Notes: generated by a model not told the origin, from the letters alone. 13,521 nucleotides of DNA from Bradyrhizobium sp. (GCA_013695565.1 JACDAG010000413.1:1-13521), one strand, 5' to 3'; shown: positions 1-6,152, counted from the stretch's first letter. Numbers and translations are program-made.

Positions 1-195
1 CACCACCGTCTCATTGAGGAACTGCTTGAGCGGAACGTTTGCCAGCGCCATCCGCGCCGCGATCATCTGCTGGGCGCTGTCAGCCGCGACGCCGGCGAGG
101 CGATCGCCGGAACGCGGCGGCGTCGCCTTGGCGAGCAGGTCGCGCAAATCATCGAAGACGTAGGAGGTGGCATCGATGGCTTGGCGATAGACCAT
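1..195 (-). CDS. eutB: Ethanolamine ammonia-lyase large subunit, N-terminal fragment (partial)
   Basis: The reverse strand reads 65 codons from an ATG at 195 to the window edge without a stop. The protein begins MVYRQAIDATSYVFDDLRD and continues with LLAKATPPRSGDRLAGVAAD. This matches the start of EutB, where an F-x-D-hx2-LLAKA stretch is followed by RSGD-x-LAGVAA. EutB is the catalytic, adenosylcobalamin-binding large subunit that, with EutC, splits ethanolamine into acetaldehyde and ammonia. Only the N-terminal cap is present, so the active site cannot be checked. The ATG at 195 is the only ordinary start after an in-frame TAG near 250, and its Shine-Dalgarno is weak. The membrane-protein gene upstream ends 54 nt before it on the same strand, so the two are probably co-transcribed. 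Confidence 0.88.
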   Translation of the reverse strand, partial: MVYRQAIDATSYVFDDLRDLLAKATPPRSGDRLAGVAADSAQQMIAARMALANVPLKQFLNETVV

Positions 196-249
196 GCTGA
201 TTTCCCGGCCTGTGCTCTCGGTCCACTGTCGTGGCCATCGCGCCTCCGA

Positions 250-849
250 CTAGTTCAACGTACCATAATAGCGGCTGAAGAAGCTTATCTCATAGGCGAT
301 CGCGGCGAACACAAACAGCTTATGGAATTTTTCATTGCGCGTTATCGCGCCCACCACGCACAGCAGCACGAATATGCCGATCCGCGGCAGATATTCAGGA
401 CCCAGTGATCGCAAATGTTGCTCGCCCTTTATCAGGGTGTCGACCACGTCGAGCGCTTCTGTCAGGGCAATAAGGCCAAAGAACCAGCGGCGACGGTCGA
501 GAAAATAGTCCTGATATCCCTGATAGTCATCGAGATCCAAAGGGAACAGCAGCGCGCTCAGGAAATAGTACATCGACGCGTACACGCAAACGAAGGCATA
601 GAGGCCGAACGTCCATTGCTGCACGAAGCTCAGCCGAAACTCCCACCACCAGAACGTGACCACGTTCAGGAGTGCCCAGGCGACCCAGCCCAGATGAACC
701 GACCAGATCGGCGTGCGGCCGGGATGCTGGATCAATGTCGCGACGCCGCTGATCAAGCGGGTGACGCTGAGCCCGAGAATGATGGCGACCAGTACGCGAA
801 CGTGAAGATAGAGATCTACATTGCCCGTCAAGGCTGCAGTTTGAGCCAT
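250..849 (-). CDS. Unknown six-helix integral membrane protein (199 aa)
   Basis: The family is not recognised. The protein is strongly hydrophobic, with about six predicted membrane segments near residues 15-40, 47-70, 75-104, 121-140, 154-170 and 174-195. It is rich in aromatic residues (WWWEF at 66-70, FFSRYYG near the C-terminus). A short acidic, tyrosine-rich segment (LDLDDYQGYQDYF) lies between helices 3 and 4. The ATG at 849 follows an AGGG element about 5 nt upstream. It lies 54 nt upstream of eutB on the same strand. Co-transcription could suggest a link to ethanolamine use, such as uptake, but the sequence does not resemble the known EutH or amino-acid-permease-type ethanolamine transporters, so no role is assigned. 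Confidence 0.75.
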   Translation of the reverse strand: MAQTAALTGNVDLYLHVRVLVAIILGLSVTRLISGVATLIQHPGRTPIWSVHLGWVAWALLNVVTFWWWEFRLSFVQQWTFGLYAFVCVYASMYYFLSALLFPLDLDDYQGYQDYFLDRRRWFFGLIALTEALDVVDTLIKGEQHLRSLGPEYLPRIGIFVLLCVVGAITRNEKFHKLFVFAAIAYEISFFSRYYGTLN

Positions 850-1075
850 AAGCCCTCATCCTCACTTACAATCGAACCCGCACGGGTGCAGCTGGCGTCG
901 TGCGCACGTGATGGTTCCAGACGATGGCTTTCGGGTTTGCGCGTTCGCCCGCCCGGGCAAGACGAGCTGGACCGTTCCGTCACTGCGCTGTCTGTCTAGC
1001 TTGATTCGCTTGCGCCGTGTTTGCCGGGCACCCTGCGTGCGAACATTTTTGCTCGCTTGATCGCCGGAAGTAGCG
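850..1075. other. Intergenic region with a short hairpin after the chemoreceptor gene
   Basis: No gene is seen here. It holds the upstream region of the membrane protein and the 3' flank of the chemoreceptor gene. An imperfect inverted repeat at 1039-1056 has 7-bp arms and a 4-nt loop; read on the minus strand it pairs fully if one G-U pair is allowed. It lies 20 nt beyond the chemoreceptor stop and could be a weak terminator, but no U-run follows. The sequence GTAGCGCTAC at 1070-1079, overlapping the stop codon, is a perfect 10-bp palindrome. Confidence 0.35.
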
Positions 1076-2776
1076 CTACGCAGCCCGAACGGTGGCGAGA
1101 AATTTGACCACTTCGGTCTTCAGGCGCTTGTTTTCGTTGGCAAGCATTTGCGCCGACGCAAGCACCTGCGAAGACGCCGAGCCGGTATCGCCGGCGCTGC
1201 GATTGACGTCGGCGATGCTGGTTGCGACCTGCGTGGAGCCGACGGCGGCCTGCTGCACGTTGCGGGCGATTTCCTGGGTGGCAGCGCCCTGCTCCTCGAT
1301 CGCGGCTGCGATCGCCGCGGCAATTTCGGAAACCCGTGCGATCGTACCGCTGATCTCCTTTATTGCGACCACCGAATCCTGCGTCGCCGCCTGCATTCCG
1401 GCAATCTGCGTGGAAATCTCGCTGGTGGCCTTGGCGGTCTGCGCCGCCAGCGCCTTGACCTCTTGCGCCACCACCGCAAAGCCCCGGCCAGCCTCGCCGG
1501 CGCGCGCGGCCTCGATCGTCGCGTTGAGCGCCAGCAGGTTGGTCTGCTCCGCGATCGTGGTGATCAACTGGGTGACATCGCCGATGCGATTTGCCGCGAG
1601 CGACAATTCGGCGATCCGCGCGTCGGTCTTTTGCGCCTGATCCACCGCCTCATTGGCGATCCGGTTGGAATCCGCCACCTGGCGTCCGATTTCGTTGATG
1701 GAGCTGGCCATTTCCTCCGTTGCGGAGGCCACCGATTGCACGTTGGAGGAGGTCTCTTCCGAAGCGGTCGCGACGACCGTGCTGAGATCCTGGGTTGCCG
1801 CGCTGCTCTTGTTGAGCACAACGGCGGAGTTTTCTAGTTCACTTGAGGCCGAACTTACGTTGTCGATGATATTGCCGACGGCGGTCTCAAAACTCTCGGC
1901 GAGATTGTGCAGCTCGGCGCGACGGGCCGTCTGCTGCACGCGGTTTTCTTCTTCACGACCAGCGGTTTCACGTTCCGCCTTGGCGACGGCCTGCACCTTG
2001 AATTCCTGGACCGCGTGAGCCATCTGGCCGACTTCGTCGCGGCGCTCGAGGCCCGGCAGCTTGACTTCAAAATTGCCGGCAGCGAGTTCGCGCATCGCCC
2101 GCGACATCGCCACCACCGGGCGGGAAATGCTCCGGCCGACCAGGAACGAAACCACAATGCCGGCGAATGCCACCACCAGCAGCGCGACCATCAGTGTCAG
2201 TTGTTGCTGGTCCAGCTTCATGCCGGCACGCGCGATCTCCCGATCCTTGCTCTCGCTGCTGAGCGTGATCAGATCGTCGGTAATTTTCTCGATGGCGGCA
2301 AAACTTTGTTCCGCGCCCTTGATGAACATCAACGCCGATCCGGCGTCGCCGTCGGCCATCTCGATCGCGCTTTTCGATTTCTTGAGATAGCCTGCAACGG
2401 CAACCTTCAGCTTTTCAAGGGTCTCCGACTTGAACTCGCCCTGAGCGCCTTCGGCCGCCTTCAAGGCCTCCGAAATCTTCGCCGCGGCCGAGGACGCCTC
2501 CTTGGCCATCGCCTCGACCTTCTTCTCATCCGTCTCATTGGCAGCGGTGGCCGCGAGACGATAGAGCCTGGCATGGGCCAGCCATGCCGCAGTGGTAATA
2601 TCGTTCACCAGATCCATTTGCCGGATCGGCCCTGCAACAAGCGTGTCGACCGAAGCCTGATTGGACCGCAACGCCTGCAAGGCATAGGCGCCGACGCCGA
2701 CCAGGACCAGGACCAGGAATGTCGGCGCGAGCTGTACTTTCCAGGACAGCCCGATATTTTTGATCCAGCCGAGCAT
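1076..2776 (-). CDS. Methyl-accepting chemotaxis protein (566 aa)
   Basis: A transmembrane chemoreceptor that senses a periplasmic signal and controls the CheA kinase through CheW. TM1 is at about residues 15-35. A helical periplasmic region of about 155 residues follows, of four-helix-bundle type and rich in Ala, Lys and Glu. TM2 is at 193-214, with a HAMP linker at about 215-268 (SISRPVVAMSRAMRELAAG). The long coiled-coil signalling domain carries the diagnostic tip IAEQTNLLALNATIEAARAG at 408-427 and continues GRGFAVVAQEVKALA. The C-terminus (EVVKFLATVRAA) has no CheR-binding pentapeptide, so methylation would rely on other receptors or tethering-free CheR. The ATG at 2776 is preceded by AGGGG at 6 nt. 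The Cache-protein gene ends 38 nt upstream, so the pair is very likely one operon. The ligand is unknown. Confidence 0.95.
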   Translation of the reverse strand: MLGWIKNIGLSWKVQLAPTFLVLVLVGVGAYALQALRSNQASVDTLVAGPIRQMDLVNDITTAAWLAHARLYRLAATAANETDEKKVEAMAKEASSAAAKISEALKAAEGAQGEFKSETLEKLKVAVAGYLKKSKSAIEMADGDAGSALMFIKGAEQSFAAIEKITDDLITLSSESKDREIARAGMKLDQQQLTLMVALLVVAFAGIVVSFLVGRSISRPVVAMSRAMRELAAGNFEVKLPGLERRDEVGQMAHAVQEFKVQAVAKAERETAGREEENRVQQTARRAELHNLAESFETAVGNIIDNVSSASSELENSAVVLNKSSAATQDLSTVVATASEETSSNVQSVASATEEMASSINEIGRQVADSNRIANEAVDQAQKTDARIAELSLAANRIGDVTQLITTIAEQTNLLALNATIEAARAGEAGRGFAVVAQEVKALAAQTAKATSEISTQIAGMQAATQDSVVAIKEISGTIARVSEIAAAIAAAIEEQGAATQEIARNVQQAAVGSTQVATSIADVNRSAGDTGSASSQVLASAQMLANENKRLKTEVVKFLATVRAA

Positions 2777-2814
2777 ATCAACCCCTCGATGCGACGATCC
2801 TTGGCGCCTGGGTG

Positions 2815-3285
2815 TCAGAGCTTGTAGATGCCGGCGCAGACTGCAGTGTTGTCCAGCTTCTCGCAGTACATCTGCTTCGGCTCGACCTTCTTGCTTACCG
2901 GATTGACGAACTTGTAGTCCTGCCAGAACGAGGGCTGCTTGCTGGCCATTTCGACGCGCTCCTTGACATAGAGCTTGCCGTCGACGTCCTGCGCGTCGCT
3001 CATATCCTTGCCGACGAATTTCGGGTTCGAGCCGTGAGCCAGCACCTTGCCGTCGAGCTGATAGACCACGACGTACAAATCGCGATCGATGAATTTGGCA
3101 TCCTTGCTGGTGAATTCGGGATAGGCCTTGTCGGGGCTCTGGTCCTTGATGAAGGCGACCGCCTTCTTGACCATCGCGACGGCGTCATCCTTGTTTGCCC
3201 CATCGGCTGCCATGGCAGCGGTGCCGGCGGAAACAAGTGTGGCAACAAGGGCGGAGATCAGCGACTTCACAAAGCCAATTTTCAC
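2815..3285 (-). CDS. Secreted single-Cache-domain protein (156 aa), probable partner of the adjacent chemoreceptor
   Basis: A small periplasmic protein. Residues 1-26 form a classical signal peptide ending AMA before ADGANK. The mature part resembles a single Cache domain (sCache_2 type): an N-terminal helix (DDAVAMVKKAVAFIKDQ), then the strand pattern FIDRDLYVVVYQLDGKVLAHG at about 65-85, then NPKFVGKDMSD. It continues with VKERVEMASKQPSFWQDYKF and KKVEPKQMYCEKLDN. Cysteines 141 and 150 flank the last strand and could form a disulfide. Cache domains usually sit inside membrane receptors, but this protein has no TM after the signal peptide and no signalling domain. The start is GTG at 3285, supported by GGGGAG 6 nt upstream. 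It is the first gene of the unit with the chemoreceptor, whose own periplasmic domain is not Cache, so it may deliver a ligand to it (inference). Confidence 0.88.
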   Translation of the reverse strand: MKIGFVKSLISALVATLVSAGTAAMAADGANKDDAVAMVKKAVAFIKDQSPDKAYPEFTSKDAKFIDRDLYVVVYQLDGKVLAHGSNPKFVGKDMSDAQDVDGKLYVKERVEMASKQPSFWQDYKFVNPVSKKVEPKQMYCEKLDNTAVCAGIYKL

Positions 3286-3612
3286 GACTAACTCCCCGAT
3301 TAATTGGTTGGGCGGGCGATTTACAACCGCGGCTCATGAAGCTCTCAGAAAAGAGCAAACCAAGTGTTAAATGCCTATCCGTAGTGCACCAAATGCCCTC
3401 CAAAGATGCCGCCGTGATTGGCCGCCCTGGCATGCCAGATGCGCTCTTCTGGTCGCAGCGGCGCATCCGAGTTCCACTTCGAAGCATCTCAACTATATGA
3501 TTTTCTTATCTATTTCTTTCATGATTTGCAGTCGCGCCGATCTCGCGCGTTAAGGAAAATTTGATATAATTTATCGTGGCCGACGGGTGCGCACCTGCCA
3601 TTCTGGAGTGCC

Positions 3613-3705
3613 GTGACCGCCGAAACGCTGTCGCGCGAGGTCGAAACCTTCTTCCGCAATTTGCGCGCCGACCCGGTGGAAGAGTTCAAGCGGACCGGAA
3701 CCTAG
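3613..3705 (+). pseudogene. C-terminal remnant of a second methyl-accepting chemotaxis protein
   Basis: The frame starting at 3613 (GTG) and ending with TAG at 3703-3705 reads VTAETLSREVETFFRNL then RADPVEEFKRTGT. This is the pattern of an MCP C-terminal tail: polar helix, then L-x2-EV-x2-F-x3-RA, then a short disordered end. The intact receptor at 1076-2776 ends RLKTEVVKFLATVRAA, which aligns position for position with the core of this scrap. Upstream of 3613 the same frame shows no chemoreceptor sequence, and no signalling tip is present. The best reading is the last about 30 codons of a deleted chemoreceptor gene that lay on the plus strand. Expression as a peptide is unlikely. Confidence 0.6.
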
Positions 3706-3915
3706 TCAGCGCGAGCCAATTCGATATCGCAATGCCGGCGCTTGTCCGGGACGCGTGGCTGCCGGTGGAAGCCGCCATGACCGATTTGGCACTTTTCGGA
3801 CCTTAGCCGCTTATGGAACGATGTCCGGTTCGCGTCTCAGAACTGCCCTCATCGATGCTCCTGCTGACGTCCGAACTACCCCGTAGCTGTAGGTTCGTCC
3901 GCATATCACCGCGCT

Positions 3916-3960
3916 TGACTAATCATCAGCCGATGCTAATGATTAGTCATGACTAATCAT
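3916..3960. promoter_or_regulatory. Triple 11-bp element, candidate ArsR operator and promoter
   Basis: TGACTAATCAT occurs at 3916-3926 and again at 3950-3960. Its exact reverse complement occurs at 3939-3949, abutting the last copy to make a perfect 22-bp palindrome at 3939-3960. The first and second copies form an inverted repeat with a 12-bp spacer. TTGACT at 3915-3920 could be a -35 box within the first copy, with a poor -10 (TAATGA) at 3937-3942 overlapping the palindrome. It ends 71 nt before the ArsR start. The arrangement fits cooperative binding of a dimeric winged-helix repressor that blocks its own promoter (inference). Confidence 0.75.
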
Positions 3961-4031
3961 ACTTTCAGACCCCGGTGTCGTGCGCGTATTGATGTGCCGT
4001 TGGCACTGCCAGGCTCGGACGTCGACTAGCC

Positions 4032-4349
4032 ATGGCCAAGGACAGCGCACAACTGGCTGCTCTGGGCGATTCGACCCGCAGGCGAATATTTGAACTGGTG
4101 GGCGCACGGCCTCGCACTGTCGTTGAAATCACGCGGGAATTGACGGTCTCCCAATCAGCTGTCTCTCAGCACCTGAAGGTGCTGCGCGAGTCCCGGTTGG
4201 TTCGTGCCGAGCCAAAAGGGGCGAGCAACATTTATCACATCGATCCAGCGGGGCTCGGCCAGATGCGCACCTGGCTCGACCGGTTCTGGAGCGGCACACT
4301 GGCGGCTTACAAAGTGGCCGTCGAAAAATCAGTGAAGGATCAGCAATGA
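4032..4349 (+). CDS. ArsR-family winged-helix transcriptional regulator (105 aa)
   Basis: A small dimeric DNA-binding repressor of the ArsR/SmtB fold. It opens LAALGDSTRRRIFELVGARP, typical of the first helices. The helix-turn-helix is at about residues 33-58 (VVEITRELTVSQSAVSQHLK, VLRESRLV) and is followed by a wing (RAEPKGASNIYHID). The protein contains no cysteine, so the classical thiolate metal site (ELCVCDL type) is absent. It belongs instead with the ArsR regulators that are paired with AHSA1-domain genes. The ATG at 4032 is the only usable start after an in-frame TGA at 3990, and no good Shine-Dalgarno is seen. Its TGA overlaps the next ATG by 4 nt, implying translational coupling. 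It probably represses its own operon through the palindrome at 3939-3960. The inducer is unknown. Confidence 0.92.
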   Translation: MAKDSAQLAALGDSTRRRIFELVGARPRTVVEITRELTVSQSAVSQHLKVLRESRLVRAEPKGASNIYHIDPAGLGQMRTWLDRFWSGTLAAYKVAVEKSVKDQQ

Positions 4350-4831
4350 GCAAACGTGTATCGGCCGCGCCCATTAAACAATCGATCGTGGTTGAGGCGC
4401 CTATCGAGCGTGCGTTCAAAGTCTTCACCGAAGACTTTGGCAGCTTCAAGCCACGCGAGCACAATCTGCTCTCCGTTCCCATCGCGGAGACCGTGTTCGA
4501 GCCCCGGGTCGGGGGGCATGTTTATGATCGAGGCATCGATGGCAGCGAATGCCGCTGGGCGCGTGTGTTGGCCTTTGAGCCGCCAAATCGCGTGCTTCTA
4601 AGCTGGGACATCAGCCCCCGTTGGCAAATCGAAACCGATCCCGACAAGGCGAGTGAATGGGAGGTGCGGTTCATCGCAGAGACGCCAAACCGGACAAGGC
4701 TGGAGCTTGAGCACCGTCACCTCGAACGTCATGGCCAGGGTTGGGAAGGTGTGCGTGAAGGCGTTGAGGGCGATCAGGGTTGGCCGCTCTATCTGAAACG
4801 GTTCGCCGAGCGGATTGCGCGCGAGGCATGA
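4346..4831 (+). CDS. AHSA1/SRPBCC-domain protein (161 aa)
   Basis: A START-like (SRPBCC, AHSA1 family) protein of normal length. It starts with the strand IKQSIVVEAPIERAFKVFTE at about residues 10-29, continues FEPRVGGHVYDRG (about 51-63) and ECRWARVLAFEPPNRVLLSW (about 68-87). It ends with a long helix (GQGWEGVREGVEGDQGWPLY) that closes the hydrophobic cavity of this fold. Such proteins bind hydrophobic small molecules or assist other proteins; no reaction can be assigned here. AAGGA lies 7 nt before the ATG. It overlaps the regulator gene by 4 nt, a very common arrangement for ArsR-AHSA1 pairs, so it is probably part of the same regulated response. Confidence 0.9.
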   Translation: MSKRVSAAPIKQSIVVEAPIERAFKVFTEDFGSFKPREHNLLSVPIAETVFEPRVGGHVYDRGIDGSECRWARVLAFEPPNRVLLSWDISPRWQIETDPDKASEWEVRFIAETPNRTRLELEHRHLERHGQGWEGVREGVEGDQGWPLYLKRFAERIAREA

Positions 4832-4837
4832 TGCTCA

Positions 4838-4855
4838 CATGTCCCTTGCGACATG
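4838..4855. repeat. Short perfect inverted repeat between the AHSA1 and MAPEG genes
   Basis: CATGTC at 4838-4843 and GACATG at 4850-4855 are exact reverse complements separated by 6 nt. They lie between the AHSA1 stop and the supported MAPEG start at 4877. It may be an intercistronic hairpin or chance; the stem is only 6 bp. Confidence 0.35.
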
Positions 4856-4866
4856 AACGTAATGGT

Positions 4867-4871
4867 GGAGG
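4867..4871 (+). promoter_or_regulatory. Ribosome binding site deciding the MAPEG start
   Basis: GGAGG lies 5 nt before the ATG at 4877. The upstream in-frame ATG codons at 4853 and 4862 have no comparable site, and using them would add an untypical polar N-terminus. The start at 4877 is therefore preferred. Confidence 0.75.
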
Positions 4872-4876
4872 TCTGT

Positions 4877-5290
4877 ATGGCAACCTACTCGCATAGCATT
4901 GTCGGAGTGCTTGTCCTTTGCCTCCTGTCAATTGTGCTGGCGGTCTATTCAGGTTCGTCCAAAGGCAGGGCCGGGGCACTGTCCGGACCTGTCCTGCCGA
5001 TGGATGATGACAACTTGCTGTACCGGATAGATCGCGTCCACTTGAACACGGTGGAAGCACTGCCGCCCTTTGTCGTCGCAGCATTGCTGGCGATGATGGT
5101 CGGGGTTAGACCCGTCACACTTGCAACGCTCATATGGGTCTACGTCGCCGTTCGTCTCATCCACGCTGCAGTCTATCTGCGCGGCGGCAAAGCGGCCAAA
5201 GGGGGCAGCATCAGAACCATTCTCTATGTCTCGGGGGCACTTATAACCGTGGTACTAATTGCCGTGACCGCCGTGGCGGCCATCCCCTAG
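4877..5290 (+). CDS. MAPEG-family membrane protein (137 aa)
   Basis: A four-helix membrane protein of the MAPEG superfamily (membrane-associated proteins in eicosanoid and glutathione metabolism). Predicted helices are near residues 5-26, 61-81, 83-101 and 114-134. The diagnostic stretch YRIDRVHLNTVEALPPF at 49-65 carries the conserved Arg, His-x-Asn-x-x-Glu and Pro-Pro-Phe residues. Length is normal for bacterial members, whose substrates are mostly unknown; some relatives conjugate or use glutathione. A longer reading from 4853 (145 aa) is possible but lacks a ribosome site. It follows the AHSA1 gene by 45 nt and is the likely last gene of the ArsR operon, suggesting a role in handling a lipophilic or reactive compound (inference). 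Confidence 0.88.
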   Translation: MATYSHSIVGVLVLCLLSIVLAVYSGSSKGRAGALSGPVLPMDDDNLLYRIDRVHLNTVEALPPFVVAALLAMMVGVRPVTLATLIWVYVAVRLIHAAVYLRGGKAAKGGSIRTILYVSGALITVVLIAVTAVAAIP

Positions 5291-5367
5291 GTATCAACGC
5301 TGGACCGTCCGACTCGCGAACGGCCGTAGTGAAAGAGTATCACGCTTTTTTGTTCTGAAATGAAGAA

Positions 5368-5394
5368 GCCCGCCACCGGGCCACGGTGACGGGC
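5368..5394 (-). terminator. Strong hairpin, probable terminator of the small secreted-protein gene
   Basis: The arms GCCCGCCACCG (5368-5378) and CGGTGACGGGC (5384-5394) pair over 11 positions with one mismatch, around a 5-nt loop. On the minus strand the stem is followed by a T-rich run (TTCTTCATTT), as in an intrinsic terminator for the gene ending at 5439. On the plus strand a T6 run at 5346-5351 follows only a weak 4-bp stem (5329-5332 with 5340-5343), which might end the MAPEG operon. The 5291-5438 stretch holds nothing else. Confidence 0.6.
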
Positions 5395-5420
5395 CAGAGC
5401 ATGCCACGCCGCTAAATCCC

Positions 5421-5438
5421 GCAATGCGAGCGCATTGC
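5421..5438 (-). repeat. Perfect 8-bp hairpin abutting a stop codon
   Basis: GCAATGCG at 5421-5428 and CGCATTGC at 5431-5438 are exact reverse complements with a 2-nt centre. The hairpin begins at the base right after the TAG stop (5439-5441) of the small secreted-protein gene. No T-run follows. It may protect the 3' end of the message or act with the larger hairpin at 5368-5394. Confidence 0.55.
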
Positions 5439-5654
5439 CTACTTCTTCATGCCGGATTCGCGCTGATTCTTCTGATATAGAGCGCGGTCCGCAGCGCTGA
5501 CCTGGCCAAGCATGGGTGAACCTGCGGCTCCCGTATTCGCTGACGCAGCCGCAGCAGGCGCCTTCGGCTTTGCGCCCTTCTTGGCGGCCAAAGCTCCGGA
5601 CGTGGAGACAGCGAAAATCGCAAGACCAACAAGCAATATTCTCTTCATGCTCAT
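5439..5654 (-). CDS. Small secreted Lys/Ala-rich protein (71 aa)
   Basis: A short exported protein of unknown function. It begins MSMKRILLVGLAIFAVSTSG with a signal peptide ending at ALA before AKKGAKPK. The mature part of about 48 residues is a basic Lys/Ala/Pro linker followed by a more conserved-looking tail (PMLGQVSAADRALYQKNQRE, then SGMKK). The start is uncertain: the ATG at 5654 has AAAGTGAG upstream and is preferred, the ATG at 5648 gives 69 aa, and a longer reading to 5723 would put an unlikely leader before the signal peptide. It appears monocistronic, followed by two hairpins. The tail is of a type seen in small unknown proteins of Bradyrhizobium; that is recollection, not a search. 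Confidence 0.75.
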   Translation of the reverse strand: MSMKRILLVGLAIFAVSTSGALAAKKGAKPKAPAAAASANTGAAGSPMLGQVSAADRALYQKNQRESGMKK

Positions 5655-5919
5655 GCTCACTTTGGTGGAAAAAGATACGCAGTCGAGCATAATCCGTTTA
5701 ATACGAAAGGGTTCCACGGGCACTCTCCCTTCCGTACCCGATGCACCGGGTGAAATGATGGTGAATTATTCAAAGCCATTGTGCCCCATGGAAAGTACGG
5801 CACCCATTGTTCGAGGGGACTGAGAGGCACTGCACCAGCCCGGGCAGGGCTCGCGGAGAAACCGACGGACGGCAAGTTGAGACTCGGTGGCCTATCGATG
5901 ATCTGCGGTGGTCTCGCGG
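5655..5919. other. Intergenic region between two small secreted-protein genes
   Basis: No convincing gene is seen. A minus-strand open frame at 5657-5875 has no signal, no known motif and overlaps the upstream region of the secreted-protein gene, so it is not called. A short inverted repeat ACCCG/CGGGT with a 6-nt loop lies at 5736-5751. Confidence 0.4.
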
Positions 5920-6144
5920 TTAGTCCGTGCAGACCTTCATCGATTTCATGCCGGTCTCAGCTTCGGTCCTGGTCTTGAACGTGCCGTTGTCGACGACCGT
6001 CGTCGTGGTCGTGGTCGGCTTTTTATCGACCACCGTGCACTTCTTCGTCGAGGCATCACGGACAACGTAATATTCCGTTGCGGTTTGCGCGAAAGCTGAT
6101 GTCATCGCGAAGGTGACGACAACGAACGCTAGACTAGCAGGCAT
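5920..6144 (-). CDS. Small secreted protein with Thr-rich segment (74 aa as read), start probably disturbed by a frameshift
   Basis: A short exported protein of unknown function. The hydrophobic stretch SLAFVVVTFAMTSAFA at 4-19 is a signal-peptide core, with cleavage likely before QTATEYYV. The mature part reads YYVVRDASTKKCTVVDKKP, then a run of six Thr, then FKTRTEAETGMKSMKVCTD. Two Cys, in KKC and KVC, could pair. As read it starts at an ATG (6144) whose signal peptide lacks the basic N-region, and the strong GGAGGA at 6161-6166 is 16 nt away, too far. That site is ideally placed (8 nt) for an ATG at 6152, which opens MKKCLLV and then stops. One extra A in the AAGAAA tract would fuse them into a normal MKK-type signal peptide. 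A single-base deletion or sequencing error is likely. Confidence 0.7.
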   Translation of the reverse strand: MPASLAFVVVTFAMTSAFAQTATEYYVVRDASTKKCTVVDKKPTTTTTTVVDNGTFKTRTEAETGMKSMKVCTD

Positions 6145-6152
6145 TTCTTCAT
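6129..6152 (-). other. Seven-codon open frame overlapping the start of the small secreted-protein gene
   Basis: ATG at 6152 opens MKKCLLV and ends at TAG (6129-6131). It has the best ribosome site nearby (GGAGGA at 6161-6166, spacing 8 nt) and overlaps the following coding start (6144) in another frame. It is most simply the true N-terminus of the secreted protein cut off by a one-base deletion. A leader peptide with re-initiation is the alternative. Confidence 0.5.

Larger units (their letters stand above)
3286..4031. other. Long gene-poor intergenic region
   Basis: About 745 bp without an intact gene. The left part is the upstream region of the Cache-chemoreceptor operon, with a near-palindrome CCGATTAATTGG at 3296-3307 just before the start. 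The stretch 3495-3575 is clearly richer in A and T than the rest of the window and contains a perfect TATAAT at 3565-3570 (plus strand) without a recognisable -35 at the right distance. A chemoreceptor C-terminal scrap lies at 3613-3705. A short open stretch to 3806 (…MPALVRDAWLPVEAAMTDLA…) is not recognised. The right end holds the repeated 11-bp element described separately. Confidence 0.6.

Noticed and set aside
415..999. A 194-codon plus-strand open frame
   Set aside because: It is antisense to the six-helix membrane protein, has no ribosome site, and its residue composition is charged and without pattern.
1907..2827. A 306-codon plus-strand open frame, and others at 1092-1640 and 1148-1837
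   Set aside because: All are antisense to the chemoreceptor gene, whose HAMP and signalling-tip motifs settle the coding strand.
3565..3570. Perfect TATAAT in an AT-rich patch
   Set aside because: There is no recognisable -35 at 16-18 bp and no intact gene downstream, so a promoter is not called.
3576..3806. A 76-codon plus-strand open frame ending MPALVRDAWLPVEAAMTDLA and a few more residues
   Set aside because: It competes with the better-supported chemoreceptor tail in another frame over its first half; the second half matches nothing recognised.
4853..4876. Upstream ATG start for the MAPEG gene
   Set aside because: It has no ribosome site and overlaps a small inverted repeat; GGAGG at 4867-4871 clearly serves ATG 4877.
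5657..5875. A 72-codon minus-strand open frame
   Set aside because: It has no signal peptide or known motif and lies where the upstream region of the adjacent small gene should be.
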